This document shows positions 50,462 to 59,188 of a DNA stretch of 64,000 nucleotides, in pieces. The stretch's first letter is position 1. Each line of letters starts with the position of its first letter. Origin of the DNA: a virus. Made by a program: the position numbers and the translations under genes. The notes under the pieces are model-generated. The model did not search any database. It worked only from the letters and a program-made list of their open reading frames with translations, and had not been told where the DNA came from. The stretch lies in the IMG/VR virus record IMGVR_UViG_3300045256_000294, positions 1 through 64,000 of that record; one strand, 5' to 3'.

Positions 50462-51291
50462 TAGACGGAAATGACACCCGCCCCATTACACTTCGGGCAG
50501 CTAACTTCCTGCTTGACACCCCGCACCGGCTGGACAATGACGCAGGTCCCATGACATATGGGGCACTCACTTTGGGTATTCTGATACCCGGCACGAGCGA
50601 AGTTGGGAACGCGGTCGTGGTCGATAGAGTCCTTGGCCATCTTCTTGAAGCGGCCCTGGAGCTTCCCGTCGTCTTCCTTCTTGGAGATCTTCAGACGAGT
50701 AGTACCCATACCGTCAACCCGCTTCTCTTCAATGACGATGGGCTGACCGGCTCGGCCTTCGACCACGGCTAGCTTCGCCTTCCCCTTCTTGGCTTGAAGA
50801 AGCCCTGCTCGCTGATCCTGCGGTAGGTTGCTTGCCGCGATGCTGGTGGCGTCGAGGGAGGCGTGCCCCGCCACACTGACCGAACCCCCGCCAAAATTCG
50901 CCGTACCAGCAGCAGAAACCATCCCTCTCGACTTCTTGGCGTCGAGGATGGCGGTGTCAACGACGTCATCTCCTTGGAGTTCTTCGGCGAGGATGGTTCC
51001 TTCGGGGGCGAAGTCGGGCTTGGGCTGGGGCTTGGGGGCCATGACGGGGACGACGAGGCCGCTTTTAGATTGCTCCAAGCTAGCGACGTCGTATCCCATA
51101 GCCTTGAGTTGTTCCAGCAGGGCTTTGGCCTTCCTATCCTTCTCCAGGTAGGCCGCCTTGACCGTCTTGGGAGTGGCGTCTTCCGCGTGGACATCGCAGA
51201 TATCGCAAGTCACCTTCTTCCCATCATCAAGCTTCACCGCCATCTGGGTATTTAAAGTCGTAGTAGCTTCGCAGAACACGCACTGAGCCAT
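50458..51291 (-). CDS. Protein with two zinc-finger ends
   Basis: A 277-residue protein. The N-terminus has CVFCEATT ... VTCDICDVH and the C-terminus has a DnaJ-like zinc pair SECPICHGTCVIV ... VSCPKCNGAGVI. Between them is a long, Ala/Gly/Lys-rich region with little predicted fold (about residues 60-220). ATG 51291 has GGAG 8 bases upstream. The layout (zinc ends, flexible middle) suggests an adaptor that holds two partners together. It starts divergently from a plus-strand gene. Confidence 0.55.
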   Translation of the reverse strand: MAQCVFCEATTTLNTQMAVKLDDGKKVTCDICDVHAEDATPKTVKAAYLEKDRKAKALLEQLKAMGYDVASLEQSKSGLVVPVMAPKPQPKPDFAPEGTILAEELQGDDVVDTAILDAKKSRGMVSAAGTANFGGGSVSVAGHASLDATSIAASNLPQDQRAGLLQAKKGKAKLAVVEGRAGQPIVIEEKRVDGMGTTRLKISKKEDDGKLQGRFKKMAKDSIDHDRVPNFARAGYQNTQSECPICHGTCVIVQPVRGVKQEVSCPKCNGAGVISVY

Positions 51292-51315
51292 AATATTCAC
51301 TCCAAAAGGTGGCCC

Positions 51316-51765
51316 ATGCCAACCAAGGTATGTATCATCGACGTTGACCTGGGGCTCAGCGTTGACGACATCATCGGCGAAGAAGTCGAAGACCTAACCG
51401 GAGCTGCGGCCAAGGAACTCAACAATGCCCTAGAGATCGCCAAAGCTACCCAGAGGGTGAAGCAGGAGCGAGATGCCGCCACCCGCAAAGCCGACACCAA
51501 GCTCAACGACGCTATGGAAGGAGCCTTCAAGAGCCTCGTCGAAGCTGGTGACGCCGGGCTACCAGTCAGCACGGTTATGGCCGCGGTAACTGGCGTGGTC
51601 CCCAACTCCTCAGCCTTCGCCTTACGGATGAAAAGCATCTTGTCACAGAAGGGGAACCCTTACATCCTGGAGAGGAAGAAGGTTCACGGCACCCCCCACT
51701 ATGTCTTCATGCCGTTCAACTATCAACCAGAACCGCCGCCCCCGGCGGACGGTTCGCAACAGTAA
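51316..51765 (+). CDS. Hypothetical plus-strand protein
   Basis: A 149-residue helical protein (LTGAAAKELNNALEIAKATQ; RKADTKLNDAMEGAFKSLVE) with a winged-helix-like C-terminal half (AGLPVSTVMAAVTGVVPNSS then ILSQKGNPYILERKKVHGTP), which could bind DNA. Function unknown. Confidence 0.5.
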   Translation: MPTKVCIIDVDLGLSVDDIIGEEVEDLTGAAAKELNNALEIAKATQRVKQERDAATRKADTKLNDAMEGAFKSLVEAGDAGLPVSTVMAAVTGVVPNSSAFALRMKSILSQKGNPYILERKKVHGTPHYVFMPFNYQPEPPPPADGSQQ

Positions 51766-51771
51766 TTACTC

Positions 51772-52071
51772 ATGAGCATCACCGAGAACAGCAAACTCAC
51801 CTTCGGCAAACACAAAGGCACCCCGCTGAAGTATTGCCCACCTGGGTACCTGAAATGGCTCAGTGAGAACCTCAGTGGTGGCGATTTCCACGAATGGGCC
51901 ACAGCAGCAGCCGAAACCCTCCGCATCCTAGAATCCGAAGGAGCCGCAGCCGCCAGCATCGAAAAGCAGGCCGACGATTTCCTCAGACAGCACGGCGTAG
52001 ACCCCCAGAAGTACAAAAATGTACAACATCCACAGCGCAATCGCAATGGCCCTCGTCGAAGACGGTATTGA
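51772..52071 (+). CDS. Small protein with an exodeoxyribonuclease X C-terminal-like domain
   Basis: A 99-residue protein. The opening LTFGKHKGTPLKYCPPGYLK with WLSENL matches the 'fGKhkG.pl..vP..YL.Wl' domain (DUF3820/ExoX C-terminal) found in many phage proteins, thought to bind DNA ends or proteins. The end is basic (RNRNGPRRRRY) and overlaps the next gene. Acts probably as a DNA-metabolism accessory. Confidence 0.6.
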   Translation: MSITENSKLTFGKHKGTPLKYCPPGYLKWLSENLSGGDFHEWATAAAETLRILESEGAAAASIEKQADDFLRQHGVDPQKYKNVQHPQRNRNGPRRRRY

Positions 52072-52288
52072 CGCTTTCGCCTTCCACCGCACTAAAGGCA
52101 CACGCGAGAACGTCGTCATCCGGGTCGCCCGCCGCCACGGACCCATCTATGTCTTCACCGCCTTTGCCGAAGGCGACATCTTCGTCATCGGCAAAAGCGA
52201 CCATTTCATCCGGGCACGATTCGACCTCGCCAACCCAGGCTGCTGGGGCCAGATCAGGACGCCATCGAATTTATGTCGTTCTCGGTAA
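52019..52288 (+). CDS. Small plus-strand hypothetical protein
   Basis: An 89-residue protein: helix (MYNIHSAIAMALVEDGIDAF) and strands (NVVIRVARRHGPIYVFTAFA; DIFVIGKSDHFIRARFDLAN). It overlaps the previous gene by 53 bases and ends one base before the convergent nuclease gene. The strand part ending in 'D.ANP' resembles the small gene at 38900. Function unknown. Confidence 0.45.
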   Translation: MYNIHSAIAMALVEDGIDAFAFHRTKGTRENVVIRVARRHGPIYVFTAFAEGDIFVIGKSDHFIRARFDLANPGCWGQIRTPSNLCRSR

Positions 52289-53200
52289 TCATTCGTCAAT
52301 GTCCTCGACGCTATTCAGTACCGACAACACCGTCCGAGCCGCCCGGCCCAACTCACGCCGACCGCGGTCCGACAGCCTCTTGGCGAACGGCCGGTCGATG
52401 TTGGTATCCAGGAGTTTTACGATCTCCTGCACCCGCTTCTCCGTCGCCGGATCGCCCTTCACCGACGCCGGCACCCCGTCCTTGAGCCACTCAGCGATTT
52501 CCTCTCGGAAATCACGAGCCCGGTGCAGTTGGTAAGTGCCGTCCTCACGCAAGTGCAGGATGTAACCGTCCGAGAGTTGGATGTCAGGCTTGTTCCGCTC
52601 CATGATGAGACGATACAGCGACAGTTGGATGCTGTACTCATTGAGCTTGCAGTTGTCGTAGGCGTGGAAAGGCGGCAACAGCTTCTCATAGCGGTTGGTG
52701 ACCTCGAACTTGCTGCCGGTCTTCCAGTCGAAGATACACGCCAACCTGGACTTGGCTTTGTAGGGAAGGATAGATATGAGACTGTCCACCCGTCCGGCTA
52801 CCCCTAACTCCTCGTCGCCGACCACAAACTCCTGCTTGACCACCTTGGCGTCGAGTTCGGCCCGTAACTTGGTCCAGGCATCGTCGAAAGCGTCCATCTC
52901 CGGGAGCCGGTCGTTAACACGTCCCATGATAGGGTCAACCTTGCCAGCCATCACGTCTTCGATGTACTGGTGCAGACGGGTGCCCTTGTCCCGGCTTTTG
53001 GCTCCTTTCGCCTCCCATTGACGGAGGATCTCGGCCTGTGTCACCCCGGAGCGTTCAGCCATTTTCAGGCTGATACTGTCTTTGTCGAACTCCGGGATAA
53101 CGCTTTTGAGAACGGTTGTAACTGAGACGAGATTCTTGTCACCGATGCGGTAGCCGTGGTTTACCGAATCGACTACGATGTCGCTGAAACGAGTTGGCAT
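52289..53200 (-). CDS. RecB-family PD-(D/E)XK exonuclease
   Basis: A 303-residue nuclease of the RecB/Cas4-like class. The active site is clear: KSRDKGTRLHQYIEDVMAG (His in motif I), GVAGRVDSLISILP (Asp), ACIFDWKTGSKFEVTNRYEK (D-x-K) and NEYSIQLSLYRLIMERNKPD (Q-x-x-x-Y). Such phage enzymes trim DNA ends in recombination or degrade host DNA. The start overlaps the next gene by 28 bases. ATG 53200. Confidence 0.85.
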   Translation of the reverse strand: MPTRFSDIVVDSVNHGYRIGDKNLVSVTTVLKSVIPEFDKDSISLKMAERSGVTQAEILRQWEAKGAKSRDKGTRLHQYIEDVMAGKVDPIMGRVNDRLPEMDAFDDAWTKLRAELDAKVVKQEFVVGDEELGVAGRVDSLISILPYKAKSRLACIFDWKTGSKFEVTNRYEKLLPPFHAYDNCKLNEYSIQLSLYRLIMERNKPDIQLSDGYILHLREDGTYQLHRARDFREEIAEWLKDGVPASVKGDPATEKRVQEIVKLLDTNIDRPFAKRLSDRGRRELGRAARTVLSVLNSVEDIDE

Positions 53201-53916
53201 TGCTGTTCCTTGTGCCGAGTCACGAACTTGGCATAGTCTTCATGATTATTAATACCCACGAAATCGACGTGATCAATGAGGACTTTAACTCTATACCCAG
53301 CCTGCAACCACTGCAATTGCTCCAGACACTCACCACCGGCTGTCGTCGGCTTCATTAGGAACAGACGTCGCAGGAATTTAGGGGAGTAAGCGTAGATGCC
53401 GACGTGCTTGAGCCAAGGACCGCCAGTCGGAATCGCCTGACGACTAAACCACAGGGCATTGCTTGCGTGATCGAGAACCACTTTTACAACATCCGGATCG
53501 CGAGCAACCGCAGAATCTTCCGTGGGTGAGGCGAGAGTAGCGACATCGCAGAACCCGGCCTTAACCGATTCAGCGAGACTGTCAATGTGATGACCAGGGA
53601 GGTCGGGCTCATCGCCCTGGAAGTTGACTACGACGTGATCGTCGTCCACGAAGTAGGTGCTGACGAAGTTGGCGATCCTTTCGGTGCCACTTTTAGCCGG
53701 GCCGGTCCTCACCACTTGAACTTTGGGATTACCGTAATCTCTGACTAGATTCTCGATCTCTTTGTCGGGGGTGACAACAAAGACGACGCTCGTCAATTTG
53801 GATCCCAACACTCGGTCGATGGTGTGGTAGAGGAGCGGCCTCCCGGTGTCAGTCAGGACCAGCTTGTTAGCAAGCCGTGTGGAACCCAACCGAGCCGGGA
53901 TAGCCGTGATAATCAT
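53173..53916 (-). CDS. kdsB: CMP-KDO synthetase
   Basis: Activates KDO with CTP to CMP-KDO for inner-core LPS or capsule. The 247-residue protein has the full family pattern: IITAIPARLGSTRLANKLVL (CTP loop with R-x-x-S-T/S-R-L-x-x-K), VVVNFQGDEPDLPGHHIDSL (Q-G-D-E-P) and KHVGIYAYSPKFLRRLF (H-x-G-x-Y). Length is normal. It is coupled to the flavoprotein gene upstream (ATGA) and the nuclease downstream. A host with KDO-containing glycan is implied. Confidence 0.92.
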   Translation of the reverse strand: MIITAIPARLGSTRLANKLVLTDTGRPLLYHTIDRVLGSKLTSVVFVVTPDKEIENLVRDYGNPKVQVVRTGPAKSGTERIANFVSTYFVDDDHVVVNFQGDEPDLPGHHIDSLAESVKAGFCDVATLASPTEDSAVARDPDVVKVVLDHASNALWFSRQAIPTGGPWLKHVGIYAYSPKFLRRLFLMKPTTAGGECLEQLQWLQAGYRVKVLIDHVDFVGINNHEDYAKFVTRHKEQQCQLVSATS

Positions 53917-54863
53917 GGGCGCACCAGGATTTGCTTCTTGAACGGCTTGAAATTGCGGTTGGCGTAACGAACAAGCCGCGTGATACAGCTACTCACGTCA
54001 ATACACCAGTCCCACTGAGCATAGGAGCCTACTGAGTAGACGCCCTTCTGCTCCAAGTGTTCCAGATTCGGCATCGGCCCCATCGGGATGTAGTCGCCGA
54101 CGCTGGTCCCATCCAAAATCTCGAAGTCCGGCATCAAAGCCATAAAATACGGCCCAGGCTGCTGGATCTCCTCATGACAGTAGAACAGATACCTGTCAGG
54201 GGCGATGTTAGCCACCTTGTAGAACGAGAATTTCGAGTCGGTGATAAGAGTCTGATTGTAACCCTCAAAATCCAGGTGCTTGGTCTGGATGTGGAAGAAG
54301 TGGGCTGGTTTGGCCGGCAACTCCTGCTGCAAGCCCATTAGGTTGTTCAAGACATTAAGAGGGATGGTGTTGACAGCGTTGTCGAACTCTTCCTTCTTCC
54401 CGTTCCGAACGAAATAGTGGTCACCGATCTCAGTGATCTTGCCCTTGGCGTGCTCCTCCTTGAGTTCACCCAAATACCGCTGGAGTAGTTCGCCGTAGAG
54501 TTGATTGACCCGGATGTCGTAGATGAAAAGATCAAGCCGATTGTTCATGTAGGGTTCAGCCTGACCCGGCACTTGGAGGCCGAAGATCTTGGTCAGCCAG
54601 TCCTGGCAGAGGCCCTTGTCATACTTGCCGAAAAGGTGCCCGCCGACGTCGAAGGCCCGGCGGTACAAGAAGGTTTTGGTCGGTGCCCGGCAGATATCGC
54701 GGACTGGTTCATCAATCTCCTCGCTGCAGATGATAAAGTTGTCATCCAGGGCGGGGTTGAACGTGAAGAATCGGCTCCGGCCGAACGGGATCACCGTCCA
54801 ACCGGGTAGTAGGGCCTTGGCGAATAGGCCGGTGATACCAGAACCAAAGATGACGTTCTTCAT
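53913..54863 (-). CDS. UDP-galactopyranose mutase-like flavoprotein
   Basis: A 316-residue FAD-binding protein. The start VIFGSGITGLFAKALLPGW is a short dinucleotide-binding loop (G-x-G-I-x-G-L), and NAVNTIPLNVLNNLMGLQQE and GVYSVGSYAQWDWCIDVSSC give the later FAD contacts typical of UDP-galactopyranose mutase and amine-oxidase-like phage enzymes. It is shorter than the usual mutase (about 380), so it may act on another NDP-sugar. It is next to kdsB, so a surface-sugar role is likely. Confidence 0.65.
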   Translation of the reverse strand: MKNVIFGSGITGLFAKALLPGWTVIPFGRSRFFTFNPALDDNFIICSEEIDEPVRDICRAPTKTFLYRRAFDVGGHLFGKYDKGLCQDWLTKIFGLQVPGQAEPYMNNRLDLFIYDIRVNQLYGELLQRYLGELKEEHAKGKITEIGDHYFVRNGKKEEFDNAVNTIPLNVLNNLMGLQQELPAKPAHFFHIQTKHLDFEGYNQTLITDSKFSFYKVANIAPDRYLFYCHEEIQQPGPYFMALMPDFEILDGTSVGDYIPMGPMPNLEHLEQKGVYSVGSYAQWDWCIDVSSCITRLVRYANRNFKPFKKQILVRP

Positions 54864-55573
54864 TCCACCATGTCCTTGTCGTCAAAATCTTGTTCCTCAC
54901 CCAGACCGTCCGCCTTCTCGACCTCGACGGGCCGGGTAGAGGCCATCTTGGTAAGAGTGAATGGATCGTCCGGGCTCTGCTGTTCCTCGATCCGCGGCGG
55001 GACGACCTGCTGGATCATGACCTTGGGAGCCGGGGTATCGGCGACCGGAGCCGGGGCCGGTGCTGGCAGAGTAATCGCCTGTGGCTTTTTCTTGCCCTTC
55101 TTTGGTTTCTTCCCGCGAGGCGGCCTCGCGGCCGAGGCTGTTGGTGCGACGGAAGGCACGGGAGAGGCCAGGACGGGGCTCTCCGGCATAGCGAACCGAT
55201 CGGCCACCGTTCCAACCTTCTCCGCCAACGGCTGCTTGGGGTCGTGTAGAATCGGGTCGAGTTCGAATGCCTGAATCCGCCCTGTCTTGATCGGGTTCAG
55301 GAACGGGTCTTGGACAGGCGGCGGGGCTGGCTTACAGACGGGACAGGCTACAACAACCGCCTGGAATGGCGGGTCACCCAATTTCACGTCCAGTTCAAAC
55401 CCCTGTCCGCAGTCCGGACACGTCGTTATCACTCGCGATGGCTTGACCACCACCCCGAAAGCGTTGGTCATCGTCATCTGGTTGACGACATCAGAGTCGA
55501 ACTGGAATGGCCGTCCGGTGATGGACTTGCCATTGATGGTCAGGGGAACGAGGTCGTATGGGTTGTAGTTCAC
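54860..55573 (-). CDS. Zinc-finger protein with Pro/Ala-rich region
   Basis: A 237-residue protein. Residues about 45-85 hold a zinc ribbon (RVITTCPDCGQGFELDV; VVVACPVCKPAPPP). The rest is rich in Pro, Ala and Lys (about 120-200) and ends acidic (about 210-237). It overlaps the neighbours by 4 bases on each side. The ribbon plus basic linker plus acidic tail suggests a nucleic-acid or transcription-linked adaptor. Not recognised further. Confidence 0.5.
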   Translation of the reverse strand: MNYNPYDLVPLTINGKSITGRPFQFDSDVVNQMTMTNAFGVVVKPSRVITTCPDCGQGFELDVKLGDPPFQAVVVACPVCKPAPPPVQDPFLNPIKTGRIQAFELDPILHDPKQPLAEKVGTVADRFAMPESPVLASPVPSVAPTASAARPPRGKKPKKGKKKPQAITLPAPAPAPVADTPAPKVMIQQVVPPRIEEQQSPDDPFTLTKMASTRPVEVEKADGLGEEQDFDDKDMVE

Positions 55574-55857
55574 TTCTTCTCCACCTGGGAAACGGCACCG
55601 ACATTCCCGACCGGATACCGTTTGCCGTCTTTTTTGAGGATCTCGCGGCGAATCACTGGACCGTGGGTTGACTCCCGATATTCCAGCATGTACTCGCCTT
55701 CTGAGTCCTGGATCGGGTACATCGTCATTTCAAGGATGACTTTCTCATCCTTGTGCGGGTCCTCAAGCTGGACAGGGTTTGGGTCCTGACAAACCAGGAC
55801 CACCGCACCCAGAATGAGGATAATCACGAGCAGGCGGGCTACGAGTTTGTTGACCAT
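55570..55857 (-). CDS. Small membrane-anchored protein
   Basis: A 95-residue protein with a single N-terminal hydrophobic helix (LVARLLVIILILGAVVLVC) and a charged periplasmic-type domain with strands (EKVILEMTMYPIQDSEGEYM). The cysteine at the helix end could be lipid-modified, but the lipobox is not canonical. A spanin-like or superinfection role is possible, without evidence. It overlaps the previous gene's end by 19 bases. Confidence 0.55.
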   Translation of the reverse strand: MVNKLVARLLVIILILGAVVLVCQDPNPVQLEDPHKDEKVILEMTMYPIQDSEGEYMLEYRESTHGPVIRREILKKDGKRYPVGNVGAVSQVEKK

Positions 55858-56312
55858 TCCCCTGCTACCTTCCGGACGGTGCCGGCGTTAGTTGTCAATT
55901 GCTTGTACATATCATCCGTGATATTCATCTCGACGTACCGCTCGTCAGTCTTGACCACCGGCGGCTTTTGCGTGGTCCGCACATCGACCTTGGTGACGGC
56001 CACGTGATAGTAGCTGTAGGTGCCGGTCATGAGTCGCCCACTCAAATCACAAAGCGTCCCAATGACCACACGCCGCTTGGGTGACTGGATTTTGGCGAAA
56101 TTAGCAACGATCAGCTTCTTGTGCTTGTCGAAGCACGCCGGGCAGACGTCGAGTGAGAATATCACGGGGAATTGGACGATCTGGTCCAGAGGCGGCTTGA
56201 CGTTGCCGTAGACCTCGACCGGTCGGAAATCATAAGAGTAGTATGTGAAATCGTGGCGGCAACCTAGGCCGCACACGTCACAAGCGATACCATCTTTTGT
56301 TGGTAATTGCAT
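55839..56312 (-). CDS. Hypothetical protein with cysteine pairs
   Basis: A 157-residue protein with GIACDVCGLGCRHDFTYYSY and SLDVCPACFDKHKKLIVAN, which together look like a zinc-binding pair around a beta region. The ATG sits against the TACCCTACGTAC motif (56312-56323). Function unknown. Confidence 0.55.
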   Translation of the reverse strand: MQLPTKDGIACDVCGLGCRHDFTYYSYDFRPVEVYGNVKPPLDQIVQFPVIFSLDVCPACFDKHKKLIVANFAKIQSPKRRVVIGTLCDLSGRLMTGTYSYYHVAVTKVDVRTTQKPPVVKTDERYVEMNITDDMYKQLTTNAGTVRKVAGEWSTNS

Positions 56313-56323
56313 ACCCTACGTAC
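56312..56323. promoter_or_regulatory. TACCCTACGTAC motif, copy 4
   Basis: Exact copy touching the start codon of the minus-strand gene at 55839-56312. It lies between that gene and the DnaE C-terminal gene ending at 56325. Confidence 0.4.
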
Positions 56324-56324
56324 A

Positions 56325-57533
56325 TCACCGTTCCCTCAGAGCCATGATGATCTCGCCGCGAGCAAGGGCGAAAGTACCCCGTTTGTCGTCGTAGTCCACA
56401 AACATCTGAACCGCCTTCCCCCTGGAAATGATATTCAGATCTTGATTCTGTAGTTCGTTGAACCACACGAAAACCAGGGCCGTCTGGATACCGTCGGTAA
56501 TGAAGACCTTAAGGTACGGCTTGTTGGTCTTGGTCATGCCGTCAACGACGTCCTGAATGATCCCCTCAAGCTTGACCTCACCGCCCGTCTTGGCGTTCTC
56601 CTTCGCCTGGGCGATCGTGCAGCCCTCGCACTTATACACGTCCAGCGGCGAATCGATCCAGTAGCCCAGGAACTGCTTCTGGAACAATAGCCGATCTTCC
56701 ATGGTGAAGTCATCAGGGAAGAGGGCCATCACCTTATCGCGGGTATCCTTTGGCTTCGGCTGCCAATTCTTCAACTTGTCCGGGATCTTATTCCGCTTGG
56801 GGAACGTCCGTTTCCACTCCATGATCTGACGCTGGCGTTCCTCGTTGATAGTCTTGGGGTTCCAGCCCTCAAGTTCCAGGAGCTTAGCCCGCACCGCCCG
56901 GCGGAGTTCCGTCATGTTCTTACCGGACTTACAATATTTGTACTGGTAGTATTGCCATAGAGCCTGAGCGTTCTCGTGGCCCGGCAGGTGGCGGAAGGCC
57001 CCCAACTTGATGAACCGCTCCAACACCGTCTTCGACTGACGACCAGGGGCCGACTCCACGAACTCATCGATATCCCGATACTTGCCCTTCCCTTCGAAGG
57101 CGAGAGCCGCCTTCTTGCCCAATCCCTTGATACCGATGAGCCCCTGATTCACCGTGTCTCCAGTCACGGTGAAGTTGCTGGTCATATGCTCAATGTTCAC
57201 CACCGAGAAACGGACGTTGCGAGGCTTCTCCTTACCGCCTTTGTACTTCCCACAGTAAGTGATTTCAGTTGGGTTCCACTCTTCAGCACGAGCCACACTC
57301 ATGTACCGCACCAACTTGTCCGGGTGGCAGTCGGACATAACCGCCGCCCAGAACTCCGGTGCGAAGTGAGCCTTAAGCCACAGACATTTAAGGGCCACGA
57401 GGCAGTAGGAGACGGCGTGGGAATTACGATGTACTGCCGCAGAAGAATCAGTTATGTAATTGTGTTCCGAAGACGCCATTTCTGGCGAATACGTTTGCCG
57501 CATCCCTAAGGATCGATACGATACGATCTTCAT
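56325..57533 (-). CDS. dnaE: DnaE polymerase, C-terminal part, beginning with a split-intein C-half
   Basis: Third piece of the polymerase. ATG 57533 (GGAG 5 bases upstream) starts the intein C-half: MKIVSYRSLGMRQTYSPEMA then SSEHNYITDSSAAVHRN (37 residues). The extein follows as SHAVSYCLVALKCLWLKAHF, the segment that in normal DnaE comes directly after 'FNK'. Further on are a helix-hairpin-helix (GLIGIKGLGKKAALAFEGKG) and an OB-type fold (EVKLEGIIQDVVDGMTKTNK). The protein is 402 residues, 365 after splicing. It needs the half at 59106-61229 to work. The start codon overlaps the endonuclease stop (ATGA). Confidence 0.9.
   Translation of the reverse strand: MKIVSYRSLGMRQTYSPEMASSEHNYITDSSAAVHRNSHAVSYCLVALKCLWLKAHFAPEFWAAVMSDCHPDKLVRYMSVARAEEWNPTEITYCGKYKGGKEKPRNVRFSVVNIEHMTSNFTVTGDTVNQGLIGIKGLGKKAALAFEGKGKYRDIDEFVESAPGRQSKTVLERFIKLGAFRHLPGHENAQALWQYYQYKYCKSGKNMTELRRAVRAKLLELEGWNPKTINEERQRQIMEWKRTFPKRNKIPDKLKNWQPKPKDTRDKVMALFPDDFTMEDRLLFQKQFLGYWIDSPLDVYKCEGCTIAQAKENAKTGGEVKLEGIIQDVVDGMTKTNKPYLKVFITDGIQTALVFVWFNELQNQDLNIISRGKAVQMFVDYDDKRGTFALARGEIIMALRER
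57423..57533 (-). mobile_element. Split intein C-half (DnaE)
   Basis: Thirty-seven codons, block F (TYSPEMASSEHNYIT) and end AAVHRN followed by Ser+1. The residue before the final Asn is Arg rather than the usual His. Confidence 0.85.
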
Positions 57534-59188
57534 AACAACTCCAATTTGTAATGTCCAGCATCCCACAGCCGTCTATACCCATTGGCGAACATATTCTGGG
57601 CTTCGGTCAATTCGGCCTTAAAATCAGGCAAGAGACCAGGTAACTTATGCTTCTGAAACATCTGTCGCGGATACACTTTCTGGCCTTTACAATAACTATA
57701 CCCAGGAGGGGTCACACCACGCTTGACGAACCCAGCTGCAATATAAGCGGCAGCAGTTGGTGAATAACGGCGATCCACATACGTGAATACGCTGCCAAGG
57801 CCCGACCGTTTCATCAACCGGCTAAGGCCGCCCACAACCATTGTGTCCAATAAATTACAGAACCGCATTAACTCCCACCTCCCATGTAAATTGTTGAACG
57901 AAGCCGCAGCAACAATACAACCGCCTTTTTCCAGTGCCAAATAGCGACTAGATCGCCTATGCCCGTGTAAGTGATTGTGGTCAAAAAACATTTTCATCTC
58001 CGCTTCTGTGGGTTCGGTCACAACACAGTCCCTGGCGTAGACCCTCGATTTCACCAAACCGAGCTTGGAACGCAACATCGACTTTACGATTTGTGGCTTA
58101 TCACGCCATTCTGATTCATAAATCTGAATCAACGAAAAGCCTTTATCCAAAGCAGCATCCAACTTGTTATAGTGGCGGTATGACTCTTCCCTAGTTTCTG
58201 GCCTGTTATATGAGTGCCAATATAAACCATGGTACTCTATCCCAACGTTACCAGCAACAATATCAATCTCTTGGCCATCAAGGATATTGCGGTCATTACG
58301 AACACACTGCGTCAATGATCCAACAAATTCCGCTAACTCCATTTCGCCTTTAGAACTCGTTTTAGCCGAATCACAAAACCGGCACCCAGCCCCTTTGAGA
58401 TGATTCTGAGCTAGTTGTACAACATGTCCATGTATATCACACTTATAAACGATATGACTCAGCGATGACTCATACGTACTATCCGAATAATCGTATCTGC
58501 CACCATGGACAACTGCACAGCGCTCGAAGAATTCAGTCGCTGTTAATTTAGATCGCTCGGCCGCGCAGGTTGGACAGCCATGTCCTCGCACATGATTGGA
58601 CGGTAGCTGGACGAATGGGCCATGGTGCGGACACACGACCGTAAATGCCACATCGGTGCTTACGTAAACTGTTTTCGAATAATCATAAAAACCATCATGT
58701 ACTAATGAACAACGAGCTAAGAATTCAGCAGCATTATTCCGCCGCGCCGCATTAACTCTAGCTACATATTCTGGATCGGCGAATTTTTTCTTTATAGCCG
58801 CAGAAATCTTTTCAGCGAACTCCTTACTACTACTCAACCGCCGAGCACAGTCCCGCATTTTGGTGCGATAGGCATCATCCAGCCACAGCCGCTTTGACCT
58901 TTCAGACGACCCAGCCACAATCTTATCAATAGCAGATTTTGATGCCAACGAAGCAGCCGCGACGACTGACGGGAGGGCACGATAGCAACTTGGGCAATGG
59001 TAATCAACTACGTGTTTAGATTGATTGTTAACAGTCCGCACAAGTTCTGCAAATACAACAGTCCTCTGCAATTTACAATTAGCACAAATGGCCGTTACCC
59101 TTTCCTTACTTTTCGGACGAGTTGCCTTGGCCACCAGTCTGAGCCTGGGCGACATCCAATCCTTTGTCGATAATTTCTCTAACTTCAT
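57530..59188 (-). CDS. Vsr-like homing endonuclease with DUF723-type zinc repeats, between the two halves of a split intein
   Basis: A 552-residue protein (ATG 59188, GGGGAG upstream). Residues about 10-45 have a zinc pair (ERVTAICANCKLQRTVVFAE ... YHCPSCY). Residues about 160-290 hold two repeats like 'YDYSKTVYVSTDVAFTVVCP' and 'YDYSDSTYESSLSHIVYKCD', each followed by HGHV/HGPFVQL and a C-x-x-C. Residues about 295-420 are the Vsr-like nuclease core (CVRNDRNILDGQEIDIVAGN; VGIEYHGLYWHSYNRPETRE; GFSLIQIYESEWRDKPQIVK). The DNA is A/T-rich. This kind of gene is known between halves of split inteins (fractured genes). It overlaps both flanking genes. Confidence 0.85.
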   Translation of the reverse strand: MKLEKLSTKDWMSPRLRLVAKATRPKSKERVTAICANCKLQRTVVFAELVRTVNNQSKHVVDYHCPSCYRALPSVVAAASLASKSAIDKIVAGSSERSKRLWLDDAYRTKMRDCARRLSSSKEFAEKISAAIKKKFADPEYVARVNAARRNNAAEFLARCSLVHDGFYDYSKTVYVSTDVAFTVVCPHHGPFVQLPSNHVRGHGCPTCAAERSKLTATEFFERCAVVHGGRYDYSDSTYESSLSHIVYKCDIHGHVVQLAQNHLKGAGCRFCDSAKTSSKGEMELAEFVGSLTQCVRNDRNILDGQEIDIVAGNVGIEYHGLYWHSYNRPETREESYRHYNKLDAALDKGFSLIQIYESEWRDKPQIVKSMLRSKLGLVKSRVYARDCVVTEPTEAEMKMFFDHNHLHGHRRSSRYLALEKGGCIVAAASFNNLHGRWELMRFCNLLDTMVVGGLSRLMKRSGLGSVFTYVDRRYSPTAAAYIAAGFVKRGVTPPGYSYCKGQKVYPRQMFQKHKLPGLLPDFKAELTEAQNMFANGYRRLWDAGHYKLELL

